From NCBI GenBank assembly GCA_963969395.1, contig OZ017803.1, forward strand, positions 8,928,001-8,992,000: DNA of 64,000 nt, in the 5' to 3' direction. The stretch is from Pseudoscleropodium purum (Eukaryota; Streptophyta; Bryopsida; Hypnales; Brachytheciaceae). Shown piece after piece: positions 13,601 through 24,929 of the stretch (position 1 is the first letter of the stretch; every line of letters starts with the position of its first letter). The notes below the pieces were generated by a model. It ran no database searches. It was not told the origin of the DNA and saw only the letters and a list, made by a program, of their open reading frames with translations. The translations under genes and the position numbers were made by a program.

Positions 13601-14804
13601 ATCGCAATTTAGAATAGATAAAAGTATACAGAAAGCCATAAATAGAGTGTAGAACCAAAATAGGATTGTAACATACCCATTATAGTATTTGGTCTAGATT
13701 TGATTGTACACGTAGAACTCCCCCAAAACTAGCCTGAGAATAGTGAGAGAATCACAAGATAGCTGGTTTTGTAGGTTTGAGTCATACAACCCCTTAAGGA
13801 ATGAATTCCCCTATGAATGTGGCAATTCATGGCTAAGTCGGTTCGAGGGATCCACAACAAGGCCAATAGGTTAGGACCGTTAGGTCCTAGAGTTAGGTTT
13901 CGGATTCCCCATTAGACTAATGAGTTCTCCAAAATCCCCAATTGTTAGTATGTAGGTGCCACAACTAAAGAATGGAGTTGTGGAGGAATGTACTATCCAA
14001 GGATGGTATTGTAGAGTAAATCCCATGTTAGGAGTCCAACAACAAAATCAGCTTCCTAAGATTCCTTCATTTGTAAGAGATTCCCGCACCATTGACAACG
14101 TGAGGAGATGCCATTTTGGATCTCCATTGACCAAGTATACTAGGGACAAAGTGGACTTGCATGCCTCTCATGAGACTCCCTAAGAGGTCTCATGGAAATT
14201 CCCAACATCTTTTGACTTATAGAAGGCTCTCTTCTGGACAATTAACCATTCTAACCTCCAATAGAAATTTCATAGAAATTATCCAGGTTGCAGTAAAATC
14301 TCACTAAAAATTAAAATAGTTTTCTTTATGCTAATAATGTGCTCCTCCAAATTTTGCAACATTTTGATAGCGGCAAGATTCCAATAGAGGCCAGATTCAT
14401 CGGAAATCAAAGTTGTCCTGGACGTTCATTTTTTGGAAAATCACGTCCAAAAAACGGATGTCCGGATGTCCCGGTTCCCTAGACATTGTGGATGCTATCT
14501 AGTCGCCATCCATTGGTCACACAGATGGGTGGATGGGCGGAGGGTCATGTACTTTTGTTTACTAGATTTATTGGTTTAACAATTAACATTCATAAATTTA
14601 TGTATGAAGAGATGTATGTGAGTTGACCGATAGTGTCTAGATTTCTAGCATTCATGTATGGCATTTGATAAGGAAAAAGCAAGAAATTCTAAAATAAATG
14701 GATATGAAATTTGAGGTGTCTATCGAGGTTCTTTATTAAATTGGTACTTACTATTTCTAAAAGTTATAGTTGGTTGTTTACCTATAGAAAAGAAGAAGAA
14801 ATCA
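10650..14804. other. Intergenic DNA between the two 3.3-kb elements
   Basis: No gene is supported. The separate target duplications on each side show that this is not the internal region of one retrotransposon flanked by two LTRs. About 12.86-13.55 kb is rich in degenerate GATGTC/GACATC words, like the tract at 6.65-7.37 kb. The rest is AT-rich DNA with only short open frames. Confidence 0.55.
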
Positions 14805-15991
14805 AAGTGTGTCGCAGCACAGGGCAGGTCAATTCCCCATTATACTCACAAAAATCGCTCTAGAGTATAACTAAGTGACTCTAAAGATCGAACCCACGAG
14901 ATCCTGTGAAGTATCTAGCTCTATTAAGTAGTTAAGCTCAGTCAGTATGCCAATCTTACTTTCCGGTCCTAGATCTAGAACCAGAAATACCAACACAACG
15001 GATAACTACAGACCGGATTACTCCTTCTTCCGGTCCTACTAACTATCCGGTCCGTACAAATACCCAAATCCCAGGATCTCACAACTTCCGATCCTGGAAA
15101 TCCGTCCTGACCAATCCGGTCCGGATGGTCATCCTATACCCGTAATCCTATCCGGTTTAGTTTTGCCTCTGTTTCACCATCAGAGGGGTCGCCGCTTAGT
15201 TTTGAGAGTGGTAGGCCCACCACTTCTTCCGTGACTTATAGTGGCTGAAGACCCACTGTCCTACCTTCTAAACTCCTAAGCTAATCCGGATCCGGTTTGG
15301 TCCTTCACAACAACCCAAATAGCAATCCGGATTGTAGGTCACACAAAGACCCCACACTCGACCCTCTCGTACTACAACGACCTTGATGCTACTTCCGATC
15401 TGTGCGAAGACAGGTGGTTACAAGTGCACCCGTCCGTTCCAACATCAACTAAAGTTCTTCCGTTACCCATACGGGTGGTGAGACCTCACAGGAGATCGGA
15501 CACTCAACCGGATTTCCCACCCGGGAGTTCTAGCGCAGCTAAGGAATCCCTCCCTACCCGCCTAGCCTAACAACGGCTTTCTCACCCGGAATCTCGAACT
15601 CTAGACGTGCTGAGGAACTAAATTCACTCCCAACTCTTCGATACCTACTCACATGCACCTAGGATCGGAAAATAACCACCAAGGGGAGAAATCACTCACA
15701 AACCGACTCGTACTATCCTAACTCCACATCATACAATCCTGTCGCGCTGGAGAGAGACACACAATGAAGAGAATAGAAAAGTACAAGAAGTTTGCAAAAT
15801 GAACAACTCCCAGTTCCCATCTCAGGAACCGATTTATATACAAAGGGTAAAAACCCTAAAAGCACAAAAAGGAGCGGAAAACCCGTGGGGGTCCGCCGCC
15901 ACCTTAATCTAACTTCCGGTCTAACCTAATACTATTGAGCCGGATCCGGATCCGGATCCGCTCCTACTCCTAACTGAAATTAAAATCCTAT

Positions 15992-17650
15992 CTACCCTAC
16001 AACTCTAGATCCTATCGTCGGGCTTCCGGTCTCCGGGACTAGCTCCTCAAAAACCTCACTCAAATTCCGGACCCGTTCCCCCTCCTCAGGATTCGGTCCG
16101 GGTGGAGATTCCAGGTCGATGGTAATATCCGGTCTCGTGCCCGAAGTCCCAGTCCGTGCAGACTTCTTGGACTCAGGAGTCCAATCCTTCCTATCCTTCG
16201 CCATAGTTGCATCCGGAAAGAGGTCCGGTAGAGAGATATCTGAAAGGTGAATACCTTTGTCGCACGTCGCTCCGGTCAGCTTCCGGCTGCTCTCCTCGAT
16301 CCGGTCCGCAGCCTTCCGCCCCTCCACCATTGCCGTCTCCACCTGCTCGGCGAAGTCCGCGAGAATCCGGACCATCCGGGAACCGGATAGTTTCTTCTCT
16401 TCGTGGATCTTCTCGTCGAAGAGCTTCGCCTTGGCCGCTGCCGTTCCGGTCTCTCCCAGGACCGCCTTGATCTGCTCGGCCACCTTCCGAGTCTCCTCCG
16501 CCATCTCCCGAGCGGCCGTCACGTCTTCCTGATAGGCAAAAAGTGTTGCCTTCAGTTTATCTACCTCCTCCTGCAACCGGCGGATCTCGGCTTCCTGCTT
16601 CCGGGTCTCTTCCGGATTGGTGATGCACTCCGCCACTTGTTCCGCCAATTTGCTGTCCGGTGCCGCACCCACCAACTTGCTGATTGCCGCAAGCGTCCTG
16701 TGCTTGACCTCCCAATCCGCCCTGATGTTGCAGAGGACGTTGATCAGACCGTTGAACGGATCTTGCATATCCGGATCTCCCCCGGAATTGGTTTTCTCGG
16801 CTTCCGGTTTCTCTTCCGGGGCCGGTTTGTCTTGACCAGGAGGCGTCCCGCGCTTGTATGGAGGCGTCAGCTTCTGTCGCTTGATCGGCGGCATCGGCTC
16901 CTCCTCTTCCTCGCTGGACTCCCGGTCTGACCCGGAATCGGATTCCGCCTCTTCATCCATCTCCGACTCCCCATACTTCAAGAGCACTTCCTGCGTCTTC
17001 CACGCCCTCTCCTCCGTATCGGTGAGGACTTGGTTCTCTCGATAGAGGTGGAAGAGGTAAGGGCACACTGGAGTGGCCCTTTTCTTCCCAACCCTACTAA
17101 CAAGCTGGGCCACGAGATCGGAAATGATCCGTGCCCAATCCACTTTCCGGGTACCACTGAGGGCACCGAAAATGGTGTTGCCGAGGGTGATCGTTACCCT
17201 GGTCGGCTTTTCCGGGTGAAGAACCGGAACCAGGAATTGCAGGAGCCGACGGTGTCGGTCATCCAAACAATCCTCGACCGCGTATCCATCCTTCGGGTTG
17301 ACGGCTCCCTTGAACTTCCCTCGGACAAACTCATCCTTCCGGCTCGCCATTCCCAAACCTCCTGCCCGGAAACCGTAAACCGCTCTCCACATCTCCTCGT
17401 TCCAGCTGACGGGAGCTCCCCTCACGGTGTTGTCAAACTGGTTGGACAACTTTCCGAGGAGCTCCTTGACCATTCTCTCCTCCCTAAAACCCCAAGGTTT
17501 CTCGGCAAACCCTACGCAACCCATGGATTTGAGATCCTCCATGAGTTCAGCCTTTTCCGGCTCTGTGGAGGGAATAACCGGAATGACTTTCCGGAGCTTC
17601 ACCTCGCCTCCAGAGGGACTCGCTTGTCTCGACCTACGTAGCTGAGGCAT
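15992..17650 (-). CDS. Element-encoded coiled-coil protein of unknown function
   Basis: An uninterrupted 552-codon frame starts at the first ATG (17650) and ends in TAG. The N-terminal third is globular and contains KLSNQFDNT, a tryptophan-rich patch (SWNEEMWRAVYGFRAGG) and RVTITLGNTIFGALSG, followed by CPYLFHLYRENQ around residues 195-207. I recall the N-terminal stretch as similar to proteins annotated as putative plant transposon proteins, but cannot check this. A serine/acidic tract (SDSGSDRESSEEEEE) and a basic KRQK patch follow, possibly a nuclear signal. The C-terminal half is a long predicted coiled coil. It could be a Gag-like or DNA-binding factor. No catalytic motif is visible. Confidence 0.8.
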   Translation of the reverse strand: MPQLRRSRQASPSGGEVKLRKVIPVIPSTEPEKAELMEDLKSMGCVGFAEKPWGFREERMVKELLGKLSNQFDNTVRGAPVSWNEEMWRAVYGFRAGGLGMASRKDEFVRGKFKGAVNPKDGYAVEDCLDDRHRRLLQFLVPVLHPEKPTRVTITLGNTIFGALSGTRKVDWARIISDLVAQLVSRVGKKRATPVCPYLFHLYRENQVLTDTEERAWKTQEVLLKYGESEMDEEAESDSGSDRESSEEEEEPMPPIKRQKLTPPYKRGTPPGQDKPAPEEKPEAEKTNSGGDPDMQDPFNGLINVLCNIRADWEVKHRTLAAISKLVGAAPDSKLAEQVAECITNPEETRKQEAEIRRLQEEVDKLKATLFAYQEDVTAAREMAEETRKVAEQIKAVLGETGTAAAKAKLFDEKIHEEKKLSGSRMVRILADFAEQVETAMVEGRKAADRIEESSRKLTGATCDKGIHLSDISLPDLFPDATMAKDRKDWTPESKKSARTGTSGTRPDITIDLESPPGPNPEEGERVRNLSEVFEELVPETGSPTIGSRVVG

Positions 17651-17837
17651 TCCCACTCACATCTACCTCACTCTCTTCTAGCCGCATGTCCCGTTCCTCA
17701 CTTCCTCTCTCCGATCTCAACCGGAATACAAACGTCCAGACAAAACACAAACGTACAGACGCACAAACGACAAAAACTCAACCGCGCGCTCTCAAGGTCG
17801 AGTTTCTAAAAGGGGGTGCAACAGTGAAAACTCCTCC

Positions 17838-17844
17838 TTATATA
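17838..17844 (-). promoter_or_regulatory. TATA box of element copy 2
   Basis: TATATAAGGAGGAG on the minus strand lies about 190 bp upstream of the ATG at 17650 and about 275 bp inside the element end. This is where an LTR U3 promoter would sit. It is conserved in copy 1. Confidence 0.55.
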
Positions 17845-18424
17845 GTCCCAGGACCCTTTCCGGTTTCTCATCATGAATCCGGTTTACCATCATAATCCGG
17901 TTCATCATCATAATCCGGCCCTAGACCTAATCCGTGTTACATTCCGTTTCCGTCGTTAGTTACTCCTGACCGGATTAGATCCAAGAAGCCCACTACTTCA
18001 CGTTCCGTGCTAATTCTGAGTTTTCCTTCCCCACCTAATCGGATCCGGTTAGCTAATGACTAGTTTCCGTTCCTATTTGGGTGTATACTAAGAAAATCAA
18101 AATTCTAAGCTGCGACAAAGTGCATAAAGGGAAAAATATCTGCATTGTGGCTCATTTCATTGTAATTTAGAATTTAGCCACATCTTGGTATAAAACCTTC
18201 TCAGGGTGGCTACATTTTCTCGGTTTTGCTTGATCTTTTGGTCCAATAGTTGTTGAAATTTCAATTATTGATACTTGTACCCAAACCTTGGCTAGTTTAT
18301 CCTTGGAAAAAAATTATGTAAAAATTTTATGAATCTAGTTTTGTTTTGCTCATTCAATTTTTTTAAGACTTACTTTATTTTTCACTAAAAATTGTAGTTA
18401 GAAAAAAAACTAACAAAGAAGAAG

Positions 18425-19744
18425 CTATTTTCTTTTGATAGGGACATACCTTTTGGAGATACTACTCTTGGACATAGAGTTGTTTAGACTTGACAATGCA
18501 ATTTCAACAACATTTTTCAAAGAATCTTGTCTCATATCATGAATGGTTTTATATGTGTCTATGTCAACTTCTTTATCATTTTGTTCTTCTTCAATTGCTA
18601 AATGATCTTCTTGAAATAATGGTGTCTTCATATTTTTATCCATGGCACTTATTTAAAATGTTGGTTGGATTGCTTTATATAATCCTCATTGTGACCATCC
18701 TACCTTAATCATTTGTGCGTTGTTCACATGTCTCCATGCTTTCAAAAGCCATTCACAAAATAAGGGCTTCAGAGTAAAAATCTTCAACGTTTTTGTTGTC
18801 AAGTTGTTTGTCAATGTTACTTGAAGTGTAATTGTCAAATTCTCACCTAAATCCATGTTTGAAAGGTTTGTAAAGAATAGCATCAACTAGTTGTAGAATA
18901 CTCATACAATTCACTAGTAAAAAGTGAAAAGGATTTGAGGGTGTTTGTCTTTTACTCATAAAATGAACTCCTTTGATTTGTGCACACCTCAACAATCTAT
19001 CAACGAAGTTAATTTTGATCATTTGTCTATATGCAACTATTCTAAAATTTGAAGTTTGTAAGGCTATAAAATCTTCTCCACAAATTCTTGAATAAATGTG
19101 AAATTGGACCAATGATTGTTTGAATAAGATAGATGCCAATTTTCTACCTCTCAATCTATTATTCCAAGATTTTTTGATAATAAACTTCTTTGTGTCAACC
19201 CTAGAAAGACAATTTGGAATGGTAAAAGTTTACCATCTACTAAAGAAGATACTGAAACAATAATTTGCCTTCTGTCTTCAATACTATGAACAAAAACATG
19301 TTTTGATCCCTTCATTACCCATATATAAGCCATATATGTTGGAACTACATGAATCTATGTTTGATCTATGTTGACAAAAACTTAGGGGGCATAGAATGGG
19401 TTTTTGCAAGATGAATTGTTCTTTGTGTCATTTTCAACCCCTATATTTCCCAATCATTTGGTAGCTTTTTAACAACTCTTATTACTTTTCTATAAGTCTA
19501 TTTCAAGTTGCAACCAAAAAATTCACGTATCTAAGCTATGCTCACTTTAAATGATGTTTTCTCCTCTTTTGTAGTAAATTAGTTCTCTTTTACAAATTAA
19601 AGTCCTATTTGTTGTCCTAATTATTATTGCAAATAAAGATTGTCTAGCTTTTTTACAAGGCTTAAGCATTTGAAAGGTCAAGTTTCCGGAATTTTGAAAG
19701 TACATAAGAATATTGTAAACCTTTAGTGAAAGAACTTGCCTCAA
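18425..19744 (-). pseudogene. DDE_1-type (pogo/Tigger-like) transposase relic
   Basis: The pieces, read on the minus strand, keep the order of a pogo-type transposase. A VMKGSKHVFVHSIEDRRQI segment (19333-19151) is followed by VDGKLLPFQIVF. A segment ending NCMSILQLVDAILYKPFKHG (19154-18843) matches the family pattern of ancient NCTS-x-QP-x-D-x-x-x-x-PFK. The part at 18886-18686 keeps WLLKAWRHVNNAQMIKVGW. Frame breaks near 19150 and 18850 and many stops show it is dead. Upstream fragments to 19744 may be its N-terminal part. I saw no terminal inverted repeats. The family call is from remembered motifs. Confidence 0.6.
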
Positions 19745-20836
19745 TGAAATTTTTTATTTCAATTCGTTCTCTTAACTCTCATGCAGTATTAAATCAATTC
19801 CAATAGAGAGCCTCTAGAAAGGTTGGTATAGATACTTCTAATCTCTCCTCATACTTTGTTTGCAAAAAAAACAATAGATGTGTAATTTTTATGTTGCTTC
19901 ATATAATAGCATAAATAGGTCCCCAAAGAAAAGGCAAAAGCTAATTTGTCTAGTATCATTTGACCTTACCCCCTAAAAGTTTTTGACTATGTTTTCATCC
20001 AAAACCAAGGTTGCTAGCAGGTGAGCTTGTGAGCATGAGCCTGTGAGTAAAAAACTTTTTTGGAGAAAAAATAGATGAGGGACCTATGACCGTGGATTTA
20101 GGAAATCATATATTTCAAGAAATGTGAGGTAATTTTCTTCAACCCACATGCTTTTAAAAAAAATTATTTGAAATGTTATTTGCAAGAACAAAATTTTGTT
20201 AATTTTGAATATAATCACCTTAAGGGATGTAGTTCTTCAAAATAAAGATATAAGTCCAAACATTCAGTAATTAATAAGAGACGTTATTTTTTTTATCATT
20301 TATTTTGCACTCTATCAATATATGTAATTTGATAATTTGGCTCATTAAAAAAGGAATATACATTAATTGTAATTCTTAATTATCATGAATATATCACATG
20401 CTATATTAGTTAAATTTTTTGCACTATTCATAATTATAGAATTTGGTGTAGGGTTTACTATTTAAGATTAATGGGGTCTTAAACCTTTAGTCGTCCAACA
20501 TGTACTATACAAATTCATATCTAAATCTACAAAGCTGTAAAAAATATGAAAGAATGTTGTTTACATTCCAATCCAAATTTTCTTTGAAGAACAAATTTTT
20601 AGAAAATATTTAAGAATTCCAAAGCATATATGAAGTAGAATTAAAACACAAACAAAACCTAACAATTCTAGGTAGGTTGAGTAAGTAGAAGCCATCTTTG
20701 ACAAAAATGCTATGTTTGAAACCTATTTTCTAGAGAGCAATAATGCTTGTGGAAACAACAAAAAAAAGGCTACAAATGCAAATCGTAGCTAAAACCTAAA
20801 GGGAGAAGATTTAAAGAATTTTTGAATTTCATAGCT
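19745..20836. other. AT-rich intergenic DNA
   Basis: Nothing recognisable lies between the transposase relic and the retrotransposon. The tetranucleotide TGGT (20837-20840) immediately left of the retrotransposon is repeated immediately right of it at 31193. Confidence 0.5.
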
Positions 20837-20840
20837 TGGT

Positions 20841-20957
20841 TGTCGTATTACTCCGTATCGCTAACAGTAAGTGTCGTAAACTACATGTACTATTACATAC
20901 ACACATGCCCACATGCAAATCCACACTACAACAAGGCATGAATGAACAACCATTCAA
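20841..20957. repeat. 117-bp direct repeat, outer copy
   Basis: It is nearly identical to 21335-21451, with four differences, all transitions. The pair brackets the 375-bp LTR segment. The similar divergence of this pair and of the two LTR segments suggests the duplication dates from about the time of insertion. Confidence 0.85.
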
Positions 20958-21332
20958 TAATAAGCTTCCCTAACACTCCAAGATAGCTTCCACTTTGTCT
21001 CAATTGGATTAGTCTTGCAAAACGAGATGAATCAAGGAATAACACTAGTAAAGATTGGTAGAACAACCAATCATCATTACATTCATGCTCCAATTCCTAT
21101 CAACTCATAAACTATACACACATGCAAGACTTGAAGAGAGTGAAGGAGCAAAGGGGCGGCCTAAGGTTACAACCACCCCAAAGGAGCCCCCAAATAGCTC
21201 CGTTCACACCTCCTTCAGTCTCAAAACTCTAGTATAGGCCTCCAGTGACCAATACATGGCCATTTGGACAATCTTAAGCCTACGACATGCTCTACAGAGC
21301 CTACCAACCACCCGCCATTGATTAACATGACA
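20841..21332 (-). repeat. 3' LTR region (492 bp)
   Basis: It consists of the 375-bp segment shared with the other end of the element (20958-21332) plus a 117-bp segment (20841-20957). Its ends TGTCGT and ATGACA form a short inversion. The 5' LTR appears much longer and lacks the 117-bp segment. The two ends are therefore not simple copies of each other, and this end is probably rearranged. Confidence 0.65.
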
Positions 21333-21334
21333 GT

Positions 21335-21451
21335 TGTCGTATCACTCCGTATCGCTAACAGTAAGTGTCGTAAACTACATGTATTACTACATACACACAT
21401 GCCTACATGCAAATCCACACTACAACAAGGCATGAATGAACAACCATTCAA
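21335..21451. repeat. 117-bp direct repeat, inner copy
   Basis: The second copy lies just inside the 375-bp LTR segment and is separated from it by the dinucleotide GT. Next to it, at 21454-21462, the minus strand reads AGGGGGGCA, a possible polypurine tract. If so, the true LTR start may lie here and not at 21332. Confidence 0.8.
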
Positions 21452-21800
21452 TTGCCCCCCTAGCTGAGTAAAGCGCCCTCGCAACTCAGCTAGCAACAGA
21501 AGTCCAATGAAATAAACTTCCCTACACTCATTATGTAATCAATATGTTGAAGAAGATAGACGAAAGGCCCCCATCCATTGCTGAGCTTGAATCAATCATA
21601 AGTGAAGGGGTAAGCTGGGTACAATTGAACCCCATCCTCAATCGCTTCCAATATTGTAGTTGGACTCCACGAAATCTCCATCCAAGTTTCAATATCAAGA
21701 ACCACCGCTCATACTCTAACATTAAATGTTACAAAATGAGTACATCTTCCGTTAATGAGAAAAGTAATCAGCAACCACTTGAAAAAGTAGTACTAGCTAA

Positions 21801-23957
21801 TCACTTTCTACAACAAGGACAAGTCCAACGTCTAACAGGAAGAGCAATCAATGGCGGTCGAAGACATGCCATGTGCCAACCTCGTTGACATGAATCACAC
21901 AATAACATGGTTGCAGCACCCTTGCTCTCACCACATACAAAACATTTAAATCCAAGTGGAACCACTGCCAACTCTGGATCCATAGTCCCTTCAATTGGCA
22001 AATGACAAGGAGCGCAGTTTTTTGTGTTGTCTCTACACTCTTGTCCATCCCTCCCCTCCAAAAGAAGAACTCCACTAGGCAAAATTGCCTTGACCCTCAA
22101 AATGGTCCGTCCGACCCGTACATCCAAGGTTGTTGGTGCCTCACATTGTAAATACACGTAATCTCCAACCTTGAACCGTCGAAGTTGAGGCCTATAAGTC
22201 CCACTTCTAATGTGCGCATATCTGAGAGTATTTCTGTGTTGCGCTATTGCCAAATTTTCCATAGCCATTGGCATGGCCCTTTGAAAATACTCAGCTCGAT
22301 CATGTAGTACTTGTGTCCAAATTCTTGGGTCATCTAAGTCTACAACTGGATCTAATTTTTCCCTCAAAGTCAACGGTAACATTGGCTCTCTGCCATACAA
22401 TAGCTGATAAGGGCTATAAGATGCAAGAGATGCCTGTCGACTGAAACGATAACCCATTGCTATCCATGGCAACTTCAAATCCCAATCTCGGTGATTGCCT
22501 GCCAACAACCCGTACTTGCGCAAACTGCGCTTCACCGTCTGAACCACCCTCTTTGCTAATCCATTAGCCTCTGGGTGGTTTCTTGATGTTGTACGGTGAT
22601 CAATTAGAGCTTTAGTGCAAAGCTTTTCAAATGCCCCAAGAAACTCTCTTCCTTGGTCAGTTAACACCTCAGCTGGAGCTCCAAATCTAGCCAACACACG
22701 GTCAAGGAAGGCCGCTGCTGCTAACTCCGTGGAATTTTGTGGTAGTGCCACCAACTCAATCCACTTGTTGAAATGCTCTACCATCACAAGTACATACTTA
22801 GTACCTCGTGATGTAGTCATCAATGGCCCGGCAAAATCAAGACTCCACCTATAGCCCAAACCTATGATTGGCAAAGGCTGTAATTGGGGAGTTAGAGTGT
22901 TGAAGCTTGATCTAACTCGATCGCAAACTTCACACCTCCCTACATAGGTTGCTACTTCTTGTCGCATGCCCATCCACCAATACAAACCACGTAACATGGA
23001 ATACGTACGAAGCACTCCAAAATGACCCAATTCTTCATGAACCTGACGTATCAGTTGAAGACGTTGGTTAGGCCTAGGAACAACCCTCCTTGTTCCATCC
23101 GGCCATCGATGAAATATAAGGCCACCCTCCCAATGAAACCTAGCCAAACGATGGACTATCCGGTCCCTTTCTTGAGATATAGTATTAGGCAAAAACTCCC
23201 CATGTTGAAGACGATGTAGAACCCCTTGGTCTTTCCACACATCAGTGGTAACTTGAGGTCTTCTTTCATCCAAGTCCTCATCAACAACATTCAATCGAGT
23301 CTTTTCTAAATCTTGGCTGGATTTTCCCTCCATCCAAGCCAAATAAGATGAAGCATGCCACCCTGGCATTGCCTCTTGATCACATGAGCCATGCCACCGA
23401 GCACCAGTCAAATCTTCCTCCAAGGGACTTGGATTGCGGCTCAAGCCATCAGCATCCAAGTTTTGCAACCCTGCTTTGTGGATTACTTCAAAATCATACT
23501 CTTGCAACAATAAGGCCCACCTAGCAAGCTTCCCTGTGAGTTTATCAGACTCCATCAACCATTTTAGAGGTTGATGATCAATCACAAGTGTAAAGCTTTG
23601 GCCATAGAGGTATGGACGGAAATGTGCAACTGCCCACACCACAACTAGGCACTCCCCCTCATAAGATGAATATTTGGCCTCCGCATCATTGTTGCTTCGT
23701 GAAGCATACGCAATAACATATTCTTTGCCATCATCATCCTTCTGCGTCAATACAGCTCCAATCCCCAACATACTCCAATCTGTATGGAGTTGAAAAGGTC
23801 GTCGAGCATCAAGCCGCCTCAACACTGGTGTTGAACCAAGTGCTCCTTTCAAAGCCTCAAATGCCTTTTCTTGATCAGGTCCCCACATCCACTCTTGATC
23901 AACCCGAGTCAATCGAGTCAAAGGTTTTGCCAAGAGACTGAACCCACGAACAAATCG
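21801..23957 (-). pseudogene. pol: RNase H, integrase and C-terminal PHD finger
   Basis: From 23933 the frame is open to the TGA at 21801 (about 710 codons). RNase H comes first, with acidic residues in HTDWSMLGIGA, EGECLVVVWA and IDHQPLKWL. The integrase has an HHCC zinc module (H299, H304, C334, C337) and core aspartates in SLDFAGP (D366) and VLTDQGREF (D426). The expected third acid, in HPEANGLAKRVV, is lysine (codon 22551-22553). This would abolish strand transfer. After a region ending NCAPCHLP comes a C4HC3 PHD finger (about 21810-21944: CFVCG, LLCDSC, GWHMAC, WTCPCC), a possible chromatin reader that steers integration. Confidence 0.88.
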
Positions 23958-24929
23958 TCAATAATAGTTTGCTAGTCCCATAAAGGCTCTCAACCTTGAT
24001 ACATCTCTAGGAATTGGGATCCTCTTCAAGGCTTCCACCGTCGCCTCTTGTACTCCCAAGCCTCCTGGTGTAATCATATGTCCCAAGTAAGGCAACTGAT
24101 CATGGAAGAATTTACACTTCCCATGATGTAAGCGAAGACCCCAAGCTTGCAGCCTCTCAAAAACTTGCTGCAAGTGTTGTACATGCTCCTCCGGTGTATC
24201 ACTAAAGATAATCACATCATCTATGTAACACCGAGCAAATGGCAACCCCTTCAAGACTTGATCCATAACACGTTGGAACTCTGCTGGGGCATTCTTCAAG
24301 CCAAAAGGTAAGAACTTCCAATAGAAAAGCATATCTCTTCCATCCTCATCTACTCCCCAAAATGCCGTCTTCACCCTATCTTCAAGTCTCAATGGCAATT
24401 GATGGTATCCAGACCTCAAGTCCAAAGTGCTAAAGACTTTTGCCTTTCCAACTACATCAAATGACTCAAGTGTTGGCATGGGATAGCGATCGGATTTTGT
24501 TTTCTTGTTAACAGGACGGTAATCTCCACACATTCTCTTCTCCGTCCAATTTTCAAGAACATCTTTTTTTGCTGGTATCACTGTAGCACATGCATACTCT
24601 CCATCTGAAAGTTTTATCAATCCGGCGTCCAAAAGTTCTTTGCACCTCAATTTCACCCTGTCTCTTTCTGAAAGGTTAAGCCTATATGGGCGTTTAAACA
24701 CTGGATGATCATCTTCCAGTTGAATTCTCACAGGCTTGCCTTTATAACCCTCCAAGTCAGTGAGTTTAAAAGTAAAGCAAGCCCTGTACGAGCGTATGAA
24801 TGCTCGAACCTTCCGTGCCTCTGCACCAGTGAGTCCCATGCCTATGTCCATCTCCCAATCTTTGTAAATTGGCAAGATTACTTCCTCCTTCAGGGACCCT
24901 TTTAATGGTGCTGACACCACCTTTGGTTG
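23958..24929 (-). pseudogene. pol: reverse transcriptase
   Basis: The segment holds a full Ty3/gypsy-type reverse transcriptase. It has PVFKRPYRLNLSE near the N-terminus, MCGDYRPVN, DLRSGYHQL, LPFGLKNAPAEFQRVM and the catalytic YIDDVIIFS, followed by the thumb motif YLGHMITPGG. It ends within the conserved LANYY segment at a TGA (23958-23960) directly before CGA. Related elements have a second arginine there, so CGA to TGA is the simplest origin. The frame continues unchanged into RNase H. Confidence 0.92.

Larger units (their letters stand above)
14810..18117 (-). mobile_element. 3.3-kb CCGG-rich TG..CA element, copy 2 (gene intact)
   Basis: It begins TGTCGCAGC and ends GCTGCGACA. The flanking 5-bp direct repeats AAGTG are at 14805-14809 and 18118-18122. 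The duplication differs from that of copy 1, so the two copies inserted independently. The body is densely packed with TCCGG/CCGGA words, against an AT-rich background. It holds one open gene with its own TATA box and no reverse transcriptase, integrase or transposase domain. It would have to be mobilised in trans. It resembles a large retrotransposon derivative or a coding solo LTR. Confidence 0.88.

Noticed and set aside
7372..18117. The two 3.3-kb copies as the LTRs of one large retrotransposon with 10.65-14.8 kb as its interior
   Set aside because: Each copy has its own distinct 5-bp target duplication on both sides, and the DNA between has no retroviral genes.
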